Assembly: GCA_018882975.1 (NCBI GenBank)
Contig: VEQZ01000014.1
Location: 1 to 32,311, forward strand
Source: Rhodocyclaceae bacterium
Lineage (GTDB): Bacteria > Pseudomonadota > Gammaproteobacteria > Burkholderiales > UBA3065
DNA: 32,311 nucleotides
Direction: 5' to 3'
This document shows positions 5,098-13,820 of this stretch, one piece after another. Within the stretch, counting starts at the first letter, position 1, and each line of letters begins with the position of its first letter. Both the position numbers and the translations under genes were made by a program. A model generated the notes under the pieces. The model ran no database searches, was not told where the DNA came from, and was given only the letters and a program-made list of their open reading frames with translations.

Positions 5098-6768
5098 GTG
5101 AGTTTTCTCGACAAGGAACAGACCATCGCCGGCCCCGGTTTCAACCGTTGGCTGGTGCCGCCGGCCGCGCTCGCCATTCACCTGTGCATCGGCATGGCCT
5201 ACGGCTTCTCGGTGTTCTGGAAGCCGCTGGGCAAGGCGCTGGTGGGCGAGGATGGCAAGCCGCTGGCCGAGTGCGCGGCTGGCGCCACCACCTTCGCCGA
5301 CAAGTGGGCCGGCACTGTCCGTGCGCTGACCGCCACCGACTGCAACTGGTCGCAGTTCGACCTCGGCTGGATGTACACGCTGTTCTTCGTGCTGCTCGGC
5401 ATCGCTGCGGCGGTGTGGGGCGGCTGGCTGGAACGCGCCGGCCCGCGCAAGGCCGGCCTGGTGTCGGCGGTGTGCTGGTGCGGCGGCATGCTCGTCTCCG
5501 CCTACGGGGTGCACATCCATCAGCTATGGCTGATGTGGCTGGGATCCGGCGTCATCGGCGGGGTGGGACTAGGGCTTGGCTACATCTCGCCGGTGTCCAC
5601 GCTCATCAAGTGGTTCCCCGACCGGCGCGGCATGGCCACCGGCATGGCCATCATGGGCTTTGGCGGCGGCGCCATGATCGGTTCGCCACTCGCCACGCTG
5701 CTGATGAAGAACTTTGCCACGCCGACCGACCCGGGCGTGTGGCAGACCTTCGTCGTACTGGCCTTGGTGTACTCGTTCTTCATGCTCTGCGGCGCCTTTG
5801 GCTACCGCGTGCCGCCGACCGGCTGGAAGCCGGAGGGCTGGACACCGCCCGCTGCGGCGACCACCAACACCATGATCGCGACGCGCCATGTGCACCTCAA
5901 GAACGCGCACAAGACGCCGCAGTTCTGGTTGCTCTGGGTGATCCTGTGCATGAACGTGTCGGCGGGCATCGGCATCATTGGCGCGGCTGCGCCCATGCTG
6001 CAGGAGACTTTTGGCGGCGCGCTGATCGGCAAGCCTGAGATCGGCTTTGCCGAGATCAAGGCCGACCAGGCGCTCACCGACCTCGCGGCGGCGGTGGGGG
6101 CAGGCTTCGTCGGGCTCATCTCCTTGTTTAATATCTTCGGCCGCATCGCCTGGGCGTCTTCATCCGACAAGCTCGGCCGCAAGCAGACCTACTTCATCTT
6201 CTTCGTGCTCGGAGCCGCCCTGTATGTGGCGGCATCCTTTGGCGCCGACTGGAAATCGCTGGCGCTGCTGGTGGGCGCGTTCTGCGTCATCGCGTCGATG
6301 TATGGCGGCGGCTTTGCCACCATCCCGGCGTATTTGGCCGACATGTTCGGCACCCAGTTCGTCGGTGCCATCCACGGGCGTCTGCTCACCGCGTGGTCGA
6401 CGGCCGGCATCCTCGGCCCGGTCGTGGTGAACTACATGCACGACGTGCGCAAGGAGGCCGGCGTGCCCTTCGACCAGATCTACTCGCCGATCTTCTTCAC
6501 GCTGGCGGGGATGCTGGTGGTGGGCTTCATCGCCAACCTGCTCGTGCGCCCGGTGGCCGACAAGTGGTTCATGACGGATGCCGAATTGGCCGAGGAAAAG
6601 CGCCTGGCCCACGAGAAGTCGGCCAAGGATGCCGGCACCAGCGTGACCGGCAGCGCCGGTGGGCTGAGTGGCTTCGCGCTGCTGGCGTGGGCTGCAGTGG
6701 GCATACCGTTGGCCTGGGGCGTCTGGCAGACGGTGCAGAAGGCGCTCAAGTTGTTTGCCGGCAGTTGA
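5098..6768 (+). CDS. OFA-family MFS transporter (oxalate/formate antiporter-like)
   Basis: The protein has 556 aa. GTG 5098 is preceded by GGAGG eight bases upstream, the best-placed ribosome site in this part of the window. FNRWLVPPAALAIHLCIGMAYGFSVFWKPLG at the N-terminus, WFPDRRGMATGMAIMGFGGGAMIGSPLA after helix 4, and GRIAWASSSDKLGRK at the central loop are OFA-subfamily MFS signatures, with about 12 to 14 hydrophobic helices. Family members exchange small carboxylates such as oxalate, formate or pyruvate across the inner membrane; the substrate here is not known. A polar insert (residues ~55-80) follows helix 1. The gene is monocistronic and ends at a strong hairpin. Confidence 0.88.
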   Translation: MSFLDKEQTIAGPGFNRWLVPPAALAIHLCIGMAYGFSVFWKPLGKALVGEDGKPLAECAAGATTFADKWAGTVRALTATDCNWSQFDLGWMYTLFFVLLGIAAAVWGGWLERAGPRKAGLVSAVCWCGGMLVSAYGVHIHQLWLMWLGSGVIGGVGLGLGYISPVSTLIKWFPDRRGMATGMAIMGFGGGAMIGSPLATLLMKNFATPTDPGVWQTFVVLALVYSFFMLCGAFGYRVPPTGWKPEGWTPPAAATTNTMIATRHVHLKNAHKTPQFWLLWVILCMNVSAGIGIIGAAAPMLQETFGGALIGKPEIGFAEIKADQALTDLAAAVGAGFVGLISLFNIFGRIAWASSSDKLGRKQTYFIFFVLGAALYVAASFGADWKSLALLVGAFCVIASMYGGGFATIPAYLADMFGTQFVGAIHGRLLTAWSTAGILGPVVVNYMHDVRKEAGVPFDQIYSPIFFTLAGMLVVGFIANLLVRPVADKWFMTDAELAEEKRLAHEKSAKDAGTSVTGSAGGLSGFALLAWAAVGIPLAWGVWQTVQKALKLFAGS

Positions 6769-6790
6769 TGCGGCCGGTTTGAGTGACGCA

Positions 6791-6820
6791 AAAGGGCCAC
6801 CTGCGGGTGGCCTTTTTGTT
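6791..6820. terminator. bidirectional terminator between the MFS gene and livF
   Basis: GGCCACC (6795-6801), loop TGCG and GGTGGCC (6806-6812) are followed by TTTTT on the plus strand and preceded by AAAA, which is a T run on the minus strand. It separates the convergent transporter gene (stop 6768) and livF (stop 6831). Confidence 0.88.
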
Positions 6821-6830
6821 GGATATGGAT

Positions 6831-7550
6831 TCAGGCCTGCCCGAGGTACGCCGCTTGCACCCGCGGGTCACGTACCAGATCGGCCGAGGCGCCTTCGAGC
6901 GCGAGCTGTCCGTGTTCGAGCACCACGGTGCGCTCGCACAGGTCCATGGCCAGCCGCGCGTTCTGCTCGACCAGCAGCAGCGTCACGCCCTGCGCACAGA
7001 CCTCGCGCAGGGTGGCGAAGATCTTCTCGACCATGATCGGGCTCAGGCCCATCGATGGCTCGTCGAGCAGCAGCAGTCGCGGCCGGCCCATCAGCGCACG
7101 GCCGATGGCGAGCATTTGCTGCTCGCCGCCGGAGAGCGTGCCGGCGAGTTGTGCGCTGCGCTCGGCCAGACGCGGGAATCGCGCGTATTCGGCCTCGAGG
7201 TCGCCGGCGACGCCGTCGGTATCGTTGCGACAGTGCGCGCCCATCAGCAGGTTTTCGCGCACCGACATTTCGGGGAAGATGCCGCGCCCCTCGGGCACCA
7301 GCGCCATGCCCAGGCGCAGGCGGGTATGCGCCGGCTGACGGTCGATGCGCTGGCCATCCAACTGGATTTGGCCCTGCTTGCCGGCCAATAGCCCCGCCAC
7401 CGCCTTGAGCAGGGTGGTTTTGCCGGCGCCGTTGGCACCGATCAGCGCCAGCCGCTCGCCCGCGGCCAGCGTGAGCGACACGCCGCGCAGCGCCTCGATG
7501 CGGCCATAGGCCACATGCAGCTTGTCGATGTGGAGCAGGGGCGCGGTCAT
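6831..7550 (-). CDS. livF: branched-chain amino acid ABC transporter ATPase LivF
   Basis: The protein has 239 aa. It shows the Walker A motif GANGAGKTT, the Q-loop region ALVPEGRGIFPEMSVRENL, the signature LSGGEQQ, Walker B LLLLDEPSMGL and the switch His region replaced by the LivF-typical VEQNA. EGRGIFPEMSVREN and PSMGLSP are characteristic of LivF. It powers uptake of branched-chain amino acids or related carboxylates together with LivG. The start overlaps the livG stop by four bases (ATGA). It is the last gene of the operon, before a terminator. Confidence 0.95.
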   Translation of the reverse strand: MTAPLLHIDKLHVAYGRIEALRGVSLTLAAGERLALIGANGAGKTTLLKAVAGLLAGKQGQIQLDGQRIDRQPAHTRLRLGMALVPEGRGIFPEMSVRENLLMGAHCRNDTDGVAGDLEAEYARFPRLAERSAQLAGTLSGGEQQMLAIGRALMGRPRLLLLDEPSMGLSPIMVEKIFATLREVCAQGVTLLLVEQNARLAMDLCERTVVLEHGQLALEGASADLVRDPRVQAAYLGQA

Positions 7551-8326
7551 TCGGGTGCGCCTCCCGCCGGGCTGCCGAGATACGCCGCAATCACCGCCGG
7601 GTCATTGCGCACCGCCTCCGGCGCACCATCGGCGATGCGCCGCCCGAAGTCGAGAACGGTGACGCGGTCGCACAGGCCCATCACCAGTTTGACGTCGTGT
7701 TCGATGAGCAAGAGTGTGGTGCCGTCGTGGCGGATGCGCGCCAGCAGGTCGCGCAGCGCCTCGGTCTCGGCCGGGTTCATGCCGGCGGCGGGCTCGTCCA
7801 AGGCAAGTAATTTTGGTTCGGCCGCCAGCGCCCGCGCGATCTCCACCCGCCGCTGGTCGCCATAGGAGAGCTCGCCGGCCGGCCGCGCCGCGTGTTTGCC
7901 GACGCCGACGTAGTCGAGCAGGGCGAGTGCCTGGTCGCGCAGCCGCGCCTGCTCACGCCGCAGCGCGGGGGACGGGAAGAGCGCGCCGAGCAGGCCTTCG
8001 CTTCCCCTCAGGTGCGCGCCGACCAGCACATTGTCGAGCACGGGGGTGGCGGCGAACAGGCGGATGTTCTGGAAGGTCCGAGACAGTCCGGCGGCGACCA
8101 CGCGGTGGGGCTCAAGCCCGCCGATGACCTCGCCATCCAGTTGCACCGTGCCGGCGTCGGCGCTATAGAGCCCGGTCAGCACATTGAAGAGCGTGGTCTT
8201 GCCGGCGCCGTTGGGGCCAATCAGCCCGTGAATATGACCCGCAGCGACCTCGAGCGTGACGCCGTCGAGCGCCTGCAGGCCGCCGAAGCGCTTGCCGATA
8301 CCAGAGGCGGCGAGCAGCGGCCTCAT
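7547..8326 (-). CDS. livG: branched-chain amino acid ABC transporter ATPase LivG
   Basis: The protein has 259 aa from ATG 8326, which has GAGGG at good spacing; GTG 8350 is a weaker alternative overlapping livM. Walker A is GPNGAGKTTLFN, followed by LSRTFQNIRLF (typical LivG), LSYGDQRRVEIARAL as signature, LLALDEPAAGMNP as Walker B and LLIEHDVKLVMGLCDRVTVLDFG. It works with LivF on the cytoplasmic face of the LivH/LivM permease. It begins 10 bases after the livM stop. Confidence 0.95.
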   Translation of the reverse strand: MRPLLAASGIGKRFGGLQALDGVTLEVAAGHIHGLIGPNGAGKTTLFNVLTGLYSADAGTVQLDGEVIGGLEPHRVVAAGLSRTFQNIRLFAATPVLDNVLVGAHLRGSEGLLGALFPSPALRREQARLRDQALALLDYVGVGKHAARPAGELSYGDQRRVEIARALAAEPKLLALDEPAAGMNPAETEALRDLLARIRHDGTTLLLIEHDVKLVMGLCDRVTVLDFGRRIADGAPEAVRNDPAVIAAYLGSPAGGAPE

Positions 8327-8336
8327 GTGGCGACCC

Positions 8337-9362
8337 TCATCGGCCGGCACCCCGTGGCCACAGCCCGGCCGGCCGCACCAGCATCATGGCCACCAGCGCC
8401 AGCCCGAACACGAGCATGCGCAGGTCGGCCGGGTCCACCCAGACATGGCCGAGCAGTGCCTGCTGCAGCGGCCCGAGCGCGCGCAGCGCCTCTGGCAGGG
8501 TGGCGAGAATGAGCGCGCCGACGATCACGCCGGGCACGTGCCCCATGCCACCCAGCACGATCATGCATAGCACCATGATCGACTCGGTGAGCGAGAAGCT
8601 CTCCGGGCTGATGAAGCCCTGAAATCCGGCGAAGAGCCCGCCGGCCATGCCGCCAGCGCTCGCTCCCAATGCGAAGGCGAGCAACTTGTAGCGCCGCAGG
8701 TCGATGCCGCACGCCGCCGCCGCCAGCGGGTCCTGGCGGATGGCCTGCCAGGCGCGGCCGATGCGCGAGGTCTGGAGTCGGGTGCACGCCCAAGCCAGCA
8801 GCGCTGCGAGAAGGATGAACAGCAGACAGGGCATGTAAGCCGCCGGTACCTCGAATCCGCCCACATGCAGTGCCTGCGAGAAGTCGACACCGCCGACCCT
8901 GAGCGCGTCGATCTGGTTGACCCCTTGGGGACCGTTGGTGATGTTCACCGGCGAATTGAGGTTGTTGATGAAGATCCGCGTGATCTCGCCAAAGCCCAGC
9001 GTAACGATGGCCAGGTAGTCGCCGCGCAGCCGCAGCAGCGGCGTGCCGAGCAGCAGCCCGAACAGCCCGGCCGCGCCGGCGGACAGGGGCAGGGTCGCCC
9101 ACAGCGGCCAGTGCAGGCCGAACTGCGGGCTGGAGAGCAGCGCGTAGGTGTAGGCGCCGACGGCGAAGAAGGCGATGTAGCCTAAGTCGAGCAGGCCGGC
9201 ATAGCCCACCGTGATGTTGAGGCCGAGCGCCAGCACCACATACAGCGCCGCAAAACTGAGGATGCGTACCCAGGTGACGCCGAGCAGGCCATCGACCAGC
9301 CACGGGATGGCAGCCAGCGCGACGGCAGCGAGCAGGAGCAAGAGGAGACGTCGGGCGCTCAT
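8337..9362 (-). CDS. livM: branched-chain amino acid ABC permease LivM
   Basis: The protein has 341 aa from ATG 9362; GTG 9422 would add 20 residues with no membrane character and has no ribosome site. Multiple membrane helices are seen, with LGLNITVGYAGLLDLGYIAFFAVGAYTYALL near the N-terminus, LRLRGDYLAIVTLGFGEI, and IGRAWQAIRQDPLAAAACGI (the EAA-like ATPase contact loop), all LivM landmarks. The polar segment after helix 5 (NITNGPQGVNQIDAL) is also typical. It forms the inner-membrane channel with the LivH half of the fused protein encoded upstream. Confidence 0.93.
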   Translation of the reverse strand: MSARRLLLLLLAAVALAAIPWLVDGLLGVTWVRILSFAALYVVLALGLNITVGYAGLLDLGYIAFFAVGAYTYALLSSPQFGLHWPLWATLPLSAGAAGLFGLLLGTPLLRLRGDYLAIVTLGFGEITRIFINNLNSPVNITNGPQGVNQIDALRVGGVDFSQALHVGGFEVPAAYMPCLLFILLAALLAWACTRLQTSRIGRAWQAIRQDPLAAAACGIDLRRYKLLAFALGASAGGMAGGLFAGFQGFISPESFSLTESIMVLCMIVLGGMGHVPGVIVGALILATLPEALRALGPLQQALLGHVWVDPADLRMLVFGLALVAMMLVRPAGLWPRGAGR

Positions 9363-9428
9363 CGGCAGGCTGCCTCGCAGGCAGACGCACGCATCGGAAG
9401 CCCGGGCTGGCGATGACGGCACGAAGCT

Positions 9429-11513
9429 TTACGCACGGTCCGCCCCCTTGCTCCCCAGCAGCCCCGACGGCCGCAGCACCAGCACGACGATCAGCACCAC
9501 AAAAGCAAACACGTCCTGGTAGTGGCTGCCGAGGAAGCCCCCGGTGAGCCAGCCGATGTAGCCCGCGCCGAAGCTCTCGATCACGCCCAGCAGCAGCCCG
9601 CCGAGCACCGCACCGCCGAGGTTGCCGATGCCGCCCAGCACCGCCGCCGAGAAGGCCTTGAGGCCGAGCATGAAGCCCATGTAATAGTGCGCCAAGCCAT
9701 AGTAAGCGCTCACCATCACACCGGCGAAGGCGCCCAGCCCCGCGCCAATCACAAAGGTCGCGCGGATCACGCCGTCGGTGTCAACGCCCATCAGCTGGGC
9801 GGCGTCGCGGTTCTGCGCCGTGGCGCGCATCGAGCGGCCCAGACGCGTGCGGTGCACCAGCCACCACAGTGCCGCCAACACGCTTGCCGTGCCGCCGAGG
9901 ATGAGCAATTGCAGCGGGCTGACCGCCGCGCCGAGCAGCGCAAACGGCGCGTTGTCGAGGGTCTCCGGCATGGTGCGGTACTGTCGGCCCCAGATCAGCA
10001 TGGCAACATTCTGCAGCACGATGGAGACGCCGATGGCGGTGATCAGCGGGGCGAGCTTGGGCGCGTTGCGCAGCGGCCGGTAGGCGATGCGCTCGACGGT
10101 GGCGGCCAGCGCCATGCACACCAGCGCCGCGACGCCGATGCCGGCCGCCAGCGCCCAAGCGCCGGGCGGCGCACCACCGAGCGCGGCGACCACGCTGACC
10201 GCGATCATCGCGCCCATCATCACCACCTCGCCGTGGGCAAAGTTGATCAGGCCAAGGATGCCGTAGACCATGGTGTAGCCGAGCGCGACCAGCGCATAGA
10301 GCGCGCCGACCGTAAGGCCGTTGACCAGTTGCTGGGTGAACACCGCCCCGGGCCCGGGCGGTGCCTCGGGTGCGGGCAGGGTCGGGGCGGCCTCGACCAC
10401 TTGCCACTTGCCATCGACGACGCGGTACAGCGTCACCGCACCGCCGCGGATGTCGCCCTTCGCATCGAAGGCCAGCGGCCCGGTCACGCCATCGCGCTGG
10501 ATGCTGTGCAGCGCCTCGACGATGCGCGCCGGTTCGGCCGAGTCCGCGTTCTGCATTGCCGCAATGAGCGTGCTCGCGGCGTCATACGCATACGGTGCGT
10601 AGTTCTGGATGATTCCGTATTTGGCGACGAAATCGCGGCGGAAAGCCTCGCCGCCCGGCATTTGCGCTGGCGGCAAGCCCGGCGTCGAAGCGACCACGCC
10701 CTCGGCGGCGCGGCCAGCGAGCTTGAGGAACTCGGCGCTCTGCAGGCCATCGCCGCTCATCAGCACCGCCTGCACCCCGAGCGCGCGCATCTGGCGGGCC
10801 ATCGGCGCGCCCTGCGCGTCCATGCCACCGAAGAAGATGACATCCGGCCCGCGGCCCTTGAGCGAGGTGAGGATGGCGGTGAAGTCAGTGGCGCGGTCGG
10901 TGGTGTATTCGCGCCCGACGATGTTGCCGCCGGCGGCGCGCGCCGCCTTTTCGAACTCGTCGGCGAGGCCCTGCCCATAGGCGGTGCGGTCGTCCACGAT
11001 GGCGATGCGCTGGGCGCGCAACCCGTCCACCGCGAAGCGCCCCAACGCGCCGCCCTGCTGGCTGTCGTTGGCCATCACGCGGAAGGCATTGGCATAGCCC
11101 TGCGCAGTGTAGGCAATCGCCGTAGCCGAGGGCGAGACCTGCGCGATGCCGGCTTCGTGGTAGCGCTTGCTGGCAGGGATAGTGGTGCCGGAATTGAGGT
11201 GGCCGACCACCGCCACCACGCCCGCGTCGATCAATTTTTGCGCAACGATGGTCGCCGTCTTGGGGTCGGCTTGGTCGTCCTCGCTGACCACCTCGATACG
11301 CACCTTCTCGCCGCCCAGCGTGATGCCGCGCGCGTTGGCCTGCTCCACCGCCAGGCGCACGCCGTTGTCGTTGTCGCGGCCCAGGTGCGCTTGCGGCCCG
11401 GTGAGTGGCGCTACCGAGCCGATGCGAACCAACCGCTCGGCCGCGGCCATGTCTGGCCAGAGGACCAGCACAGCGGCAAGGCCCAGCGCGGCGCGCACCA
11501 GCGCAGACAACAT
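9429..11513 (-). CDS. fused periplasmic binding protein-permease (LivK-LivH)
   Basis: The protein has 694 aa from ATG 11513, chosen because it gives a clean signal peptide (MLSALVRAALGLAAVLVLWP then DMAAA, cleavage before ER). ATG 11570 is an alternative with 19 more residues. Residues 26-375 are a type I LivK-like binding protein (VRIGSVAPLTGPQAHLGRDN, AVVGHLNSGTTIPASKRYHE, YAPYAYDAASTLIAAM). Residues 376-390 form a Pro/Ala-rich linker. Residues 391-694 are a complete LivH permease (QQLVNGLTVGALYALVALGY, YGILGLINFAHGEV, LGRSMRATAQNRDAAQLMGV). livK and livH are usually separate genes. The frame is uninterrupted. A GTG at the junction (10343-10341) could allow some free LivH, but no ribosome site precedes it. 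It is the first gene of the livKH-M-G-F operon. Confidence 0.9.
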   Translation of the reverse strand: MLSALVRAALGLAAVLVLWPDMAAAERLVRIGSVAPLTGPQAHLGRDNDNGVRLAVEQANARGITLGGEKVRIEVVSEDDQADPKTATIVAQKLIDAGVVAVVGHLNSGTTIPASKRYHEAGIAQVSPSATAIAYTAQGYANAFRVMANDSQQGGALGRFAVDGLRAQRIAIVDDRTAYGQGLADEFEKAARAAGGNIVGREYTTDRATDFTAILTSLKGRGPDVIFFGGMDAQGAPMARQMRALGVQAVLMSGDGLQSAEFLKLAGRAAEGVVASTPGLPPAQMPGGEAFRRDFVAKYGIIQNYAPYAYDAASTLIAAMQNADSAEPARIVEALHSIQRDGVTGPLAFDAKGDIRGGAVTLYRVVDGKWQVVEAAPTLPAPEAPPGPGAVFTQQLVNGLTVGALYALVALGYTMVYGILGLINFAHGEVVMMGAMIAVSVVAALGGAPPGAWALAAGIGVAALVCMALAATVERIAYRPLRNAPKLAPLITAIGVSIVLQNVAMLIWGRQYRTMPETLDNAPFALLGAAVSPLQLLILGGTASVLAALWWLVHRTRLGRSMRATAQNRDAAQLMGVDTDGVIRATFVIGAGLGAFAGVMVSAYYGLAHYYMGFMLGLKAFSAAVLGGIGNLGGAVLGGLLLGVIESFGAGYIGWLTGGFLGSHYQDVFAFVVLIVVLVLRPSGLLGSKGADRA

Positions 11514-11715
11514 ACGGCACGCATGGCTGGCGCCCGGACGGGTCGAGGAGGCTAGGGGCGGCGGTTCCATGGACGGATTATGGCCGCTCCGGGCGTGGTG
11601 AGGGGCGTTGCGAGGAGGCGAGGCAGGACGCATCGAAGGCAGGGTGCGCGTGGGGCCCCGGGCGTGCAGACACCCGTGTCGCTGCCGGATGGTCTCCACC
11701 AACACAGTCGCCAGC

Positions 11716-11747
11716 AAAACAAAAGAGCCAGCCTGCGGCTGGCTCTC
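11716..11747 (-). terminator. Rho-independent terminator of the cytochrome c gene
   Basis: GAGCCAGCC (11725-11733), loop TGC and GGCTGGCTC (11737-11745) form a 9-bp stem. On the minus strand it is followed by TTTTGTTTTGC. It lies about 20 bases past the cytochrome stop (11768) and separates it from the liv operon; the rest of the 11514-11767 gap shows nothing else supported. Confidence 0.88.
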
Positions 11748-11767
11748 CGTTGCTTGTCAGCGGGCGT

Positions 11768-12100
11768 TTACTTCTGCGACAGGACCCACTTGACCAGCGT
11801 CTTGATGTCGGCATCCGACACGTGCGAATTGGCCGGCATCGGCATGCCGCCGGTGACTTCCTTCCAGTGCAGCTCGGCAGGGTTGCTGCCATTCTTCACG
11901 GTCTTGACGAGTCTGGCTTCGGCGCCAGCATCACCCGCGTACTTCTTGGCGACATCCTTGTAGGCGGGCCCGATCACCTTCTTGTCCACGGCGTGACAGG
12001 CGAGGCATCCGCTCTTGGTGGCGAGTTCCGGGCTGGCCAGTGCCGTGCTGCTGAACGACGCGGCCAGTGCGACAGCGCCGACGAACGACAGAACCTTCAT
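11768..12100 (-). CDS. small periplasmic monohaem cytochrome c (class I, c551/c552-like)
   Basis: The protein has 110 aa from ATG 12100, with GAGGAGAG seven bases upstream. The signal peptide (MKVLSFVGAVALAASFSSTA) ends at ALA before SPEL. The haem site is CLACH, and the axial Met is probably in GGMPMPANSHVSD. The order KSGCLACHAVDKKVIGPAYKDVAKKYAGD is typical of the ~9 kDa cytochromes c551/c552 that shuttle electrons in the periplasm to nitrite reductase, cytochrome oxidase or peroxidase. It is a single gene with its own terminator, and its partner is not indicated by neighbours. Confidence 0.93.
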   Translation of the reverse strand: MKVLSFVGAVALAASFSSTALASPELATKSGCLACHAVDKKVIGPAYKDVAKKYAGDAGAEARLVKTVKNGSNPAELHWKEVTGGMPMPANSHVSDADIKTLVKWVLSQK

Positions 12101-12180
12101 TGACTCTCTCCTCAGATGGAATGGTGCTGCGACCGTAATTCTAGACCCGTCGCCGGATTTTGCATAACTGGGCAAAGGTT

Positions 12181-13818
12181 TCAGCGAGCCCGATAGAGCA
12201 GGTAAATCTCGTGGCTCTCACCCGGCCAGCGGCCGCGCCAGACGATTTCGGCCCCAGCCGGTGGAGCGCCGGGTGTGCCCGCAGTCGCGCGCGCCCGGTC
12301 GAAGGCGCCGAGCACCCATTCGCAGCGCGCCCCCAGCGCGCCGCGCCGCACTTCCCGCCCGCCGTGGGCGCGCACCGCCGCCACCAGCGCGGGTCGCAGG
12401 CCGGGAGCGGCTGCCACGCAGCCCGAAGCCGGCCAGTGCGCCGCGAGCGAACGGGCCAGCGGCTGGTAGCTCCAGCGGCTCTCCAGCCAGTTCCCGCCCA
12501 GCACGACCACCAGCAACCAAGTGACGCTGGCGCCCGTGCACCAGGCCAGCAGCGGCCGCAAAGCCGTGCGTCGCAGGCTGGCCACCACCAGGGCCGCGCC
12601 GACACTGGCCACTGCCGCCAGCACCACGTGCCACATGGACCAGCGGCCGTCATAGGCCGGCAGCAGGCGGTCGACCCGGCCGGCGAACGGCTCTGGCGCC
12701 CCGAGGTGAGCGCCGGCCCAAAACAACCACAGCAGGCCCAGCAGGCTGAAGAACAGCACGATGCCAAACGCGTGAAGTGCCTGTGCTGCGCCGCGCTCGA
12801 GTCGCAGCAGGCCGGGGCCGGCCAGCACCGCGAGGGGCGCCAGCAAGGCGATTGCGCGCGTGTCGCGGCCGCCCGGCGTCAGCCACCACACCAGCAGGGC
12901 GCTGCCCACCAGCGCGAGCGGTCCGAGCAGCCGCGGATCGGTGATGATGTTGTGGTGGCGTTGCCAGAGCGCCGCCAGCGCCAAGGGCCACAGCGGCCAC
13001 GACCACAGCAGCCCGCGAACCTCGGCCACAAAACCACCACCCGGCCCGGTGGCACCGGTGACCACGCCCAGAAGCGGGTCGGTGCTGGCCCAGACGCCGA
13101 GCAGACCGTGGTCACGCAGCGCCAAGGCCCAGACCAGCAGCGGCAGCGACCCGGCGAGGGCGCCCAGCAGATGCGCCCGATGCGGACTGCGCCGGGGTGC
13201 CAGCAGACTGACCGCCGCGATGGCGAGCACGCCAGCCAGCCAGAGTTGCGTCCCGCCCGCCAGAGATGCCATCGCCAGCCCGCTGGCGATGAGCACCGTG
13301 GTGCGCGGCCAGCGCCGGTCGGGGCGCGCCAGGCCGGCGGCGAGCAGCGCAAAACCGGCCAGAGTCCACAGTTCGGCTGCGCCGGCGTGGGCGGGAATGG
13401 CCAGTGACAGGGCGCTGAACAGTGCGAGCCCCACCGCCCAGCGCTCGCGGCGCTGCAGACGTGGCAGCGCCCACCGCAGCAACGCCCAGAAACTCGCCAG
13501 CAAGGCGCACAAGCCGGGCAGGCGCGCGGCGTCGTGCGGCGCTAGCCAAGGGTCGAACACGCCGATCGCGATCGCCGAAAACCACGCGGCGAGCGGCGGA
13601 GTCTCCAGCCACGCCAGCCCGCCCAAGCGCGGCGCCAGCCATTCGCCCTGTTCCAAGGCGTCGAGCGCGAGCGCCAGTTGCACCGACTCATCGCCGCGCC
13701 ATGGCGTGTGGCCGAGCAGGCCGGTGAGCGTCCACGCCGCGACCCAGAGCAGCAGCCAATACAGCGGCGGGTGCGGGCGCTGGCCTAGGATGGGGCTGGG
13801 CGGCGCGTGTCCGAGCAT
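12181..13818 (-). CDS. ArnT-like membrane glycosyltransferase (GT-C fold)
   Basis: The protein has 545 aa from ATG 13818, two bases after the protease stop; a longer frame to 13872 only overlaps that gene. About 11 to 12 hydrophobic helices are seen. The first periplasmic loop holds the DE motif of PMT/ArnT enzymes (HTPWRGDESVQLALALDALE, then GEWLAPRLGGLAWLETPPLAAWF), which binds the lipid-linked sugar donor. Family members move a sugar from undecaprenyl phosphate to lipid A, protein or other acceptors on the periplasmic side. The acceptor is unknown. Co-transcription with the M48 lipoprotein protease is likely given the spacing. Codon use is like the surroundings. Confidence 0.78.
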   Translation of the reverse strand: MLGHAPPSPILGQRPHPPLYWLLLWVAAWTLTGLLGHTPWRGDESVQLALALDALEQGEWLAPRLGGLAWLETPPLAAWFSAIAIGVFDPWLAPHDAARLPGLCALLASFWALLRWALPRLQRRERWAVGLALFSALSLAIPAHAGAAELWTLAGFALLAAGLARPDRRWPRTTVLIASGLAMASLAGGTQLWLAGVLAIAAVSLLAPRRSPHRAHLLGALAGSLPLLVWALALRDHGLLGVWASTDPLLGVVTGATGPGGGFVAEVRGLLWSWPLWPLALAALWQRHHNIITDPRLLGPLALVGSALLVWWLTPGGRDTRAIALLAPLAVLAGPGLLRLERGAAQALHAFGIVLFFSLLGLLWLFWAGAHLGAPEPFAGRVDRLLPAYDGRWSMWHVVLAAVASVGAALVVASLRRTALRPLLAWCTGASVTWLLVVVLGGNWLESRWSYQPLARSLAAHWPASGCVAAAPGLRPALVAAVRAHGGREVRRGALGARCEWVLGAFDRARATAGTPGAPPAGAEIVWRGRWPGESHEIYLLYRAR

Positions 13819-13820
13819 GC

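Noticed and set aside
9522..11555. Plus-strand frame of 677 aa
   Set aside because: Antisense of the livK-livH gene; composition is His/Arg/Ala/Gly-rich with no domain, as expected from a GC-rich shadow frame.
12121..12165. TAGAAT on the minus strand as -10 box of the cytochrome c gene
   Set aside because: No acceptable -35 hexamer at 16-18 bases; not strong enough to list as a promoter.
12160..13407. Plus-strand frame of 415 aa opposite the ArnT-like gene
   Set aside because: Gln/Arg/Pro-rich translation without motifs, antisense to a clear membrane protein.
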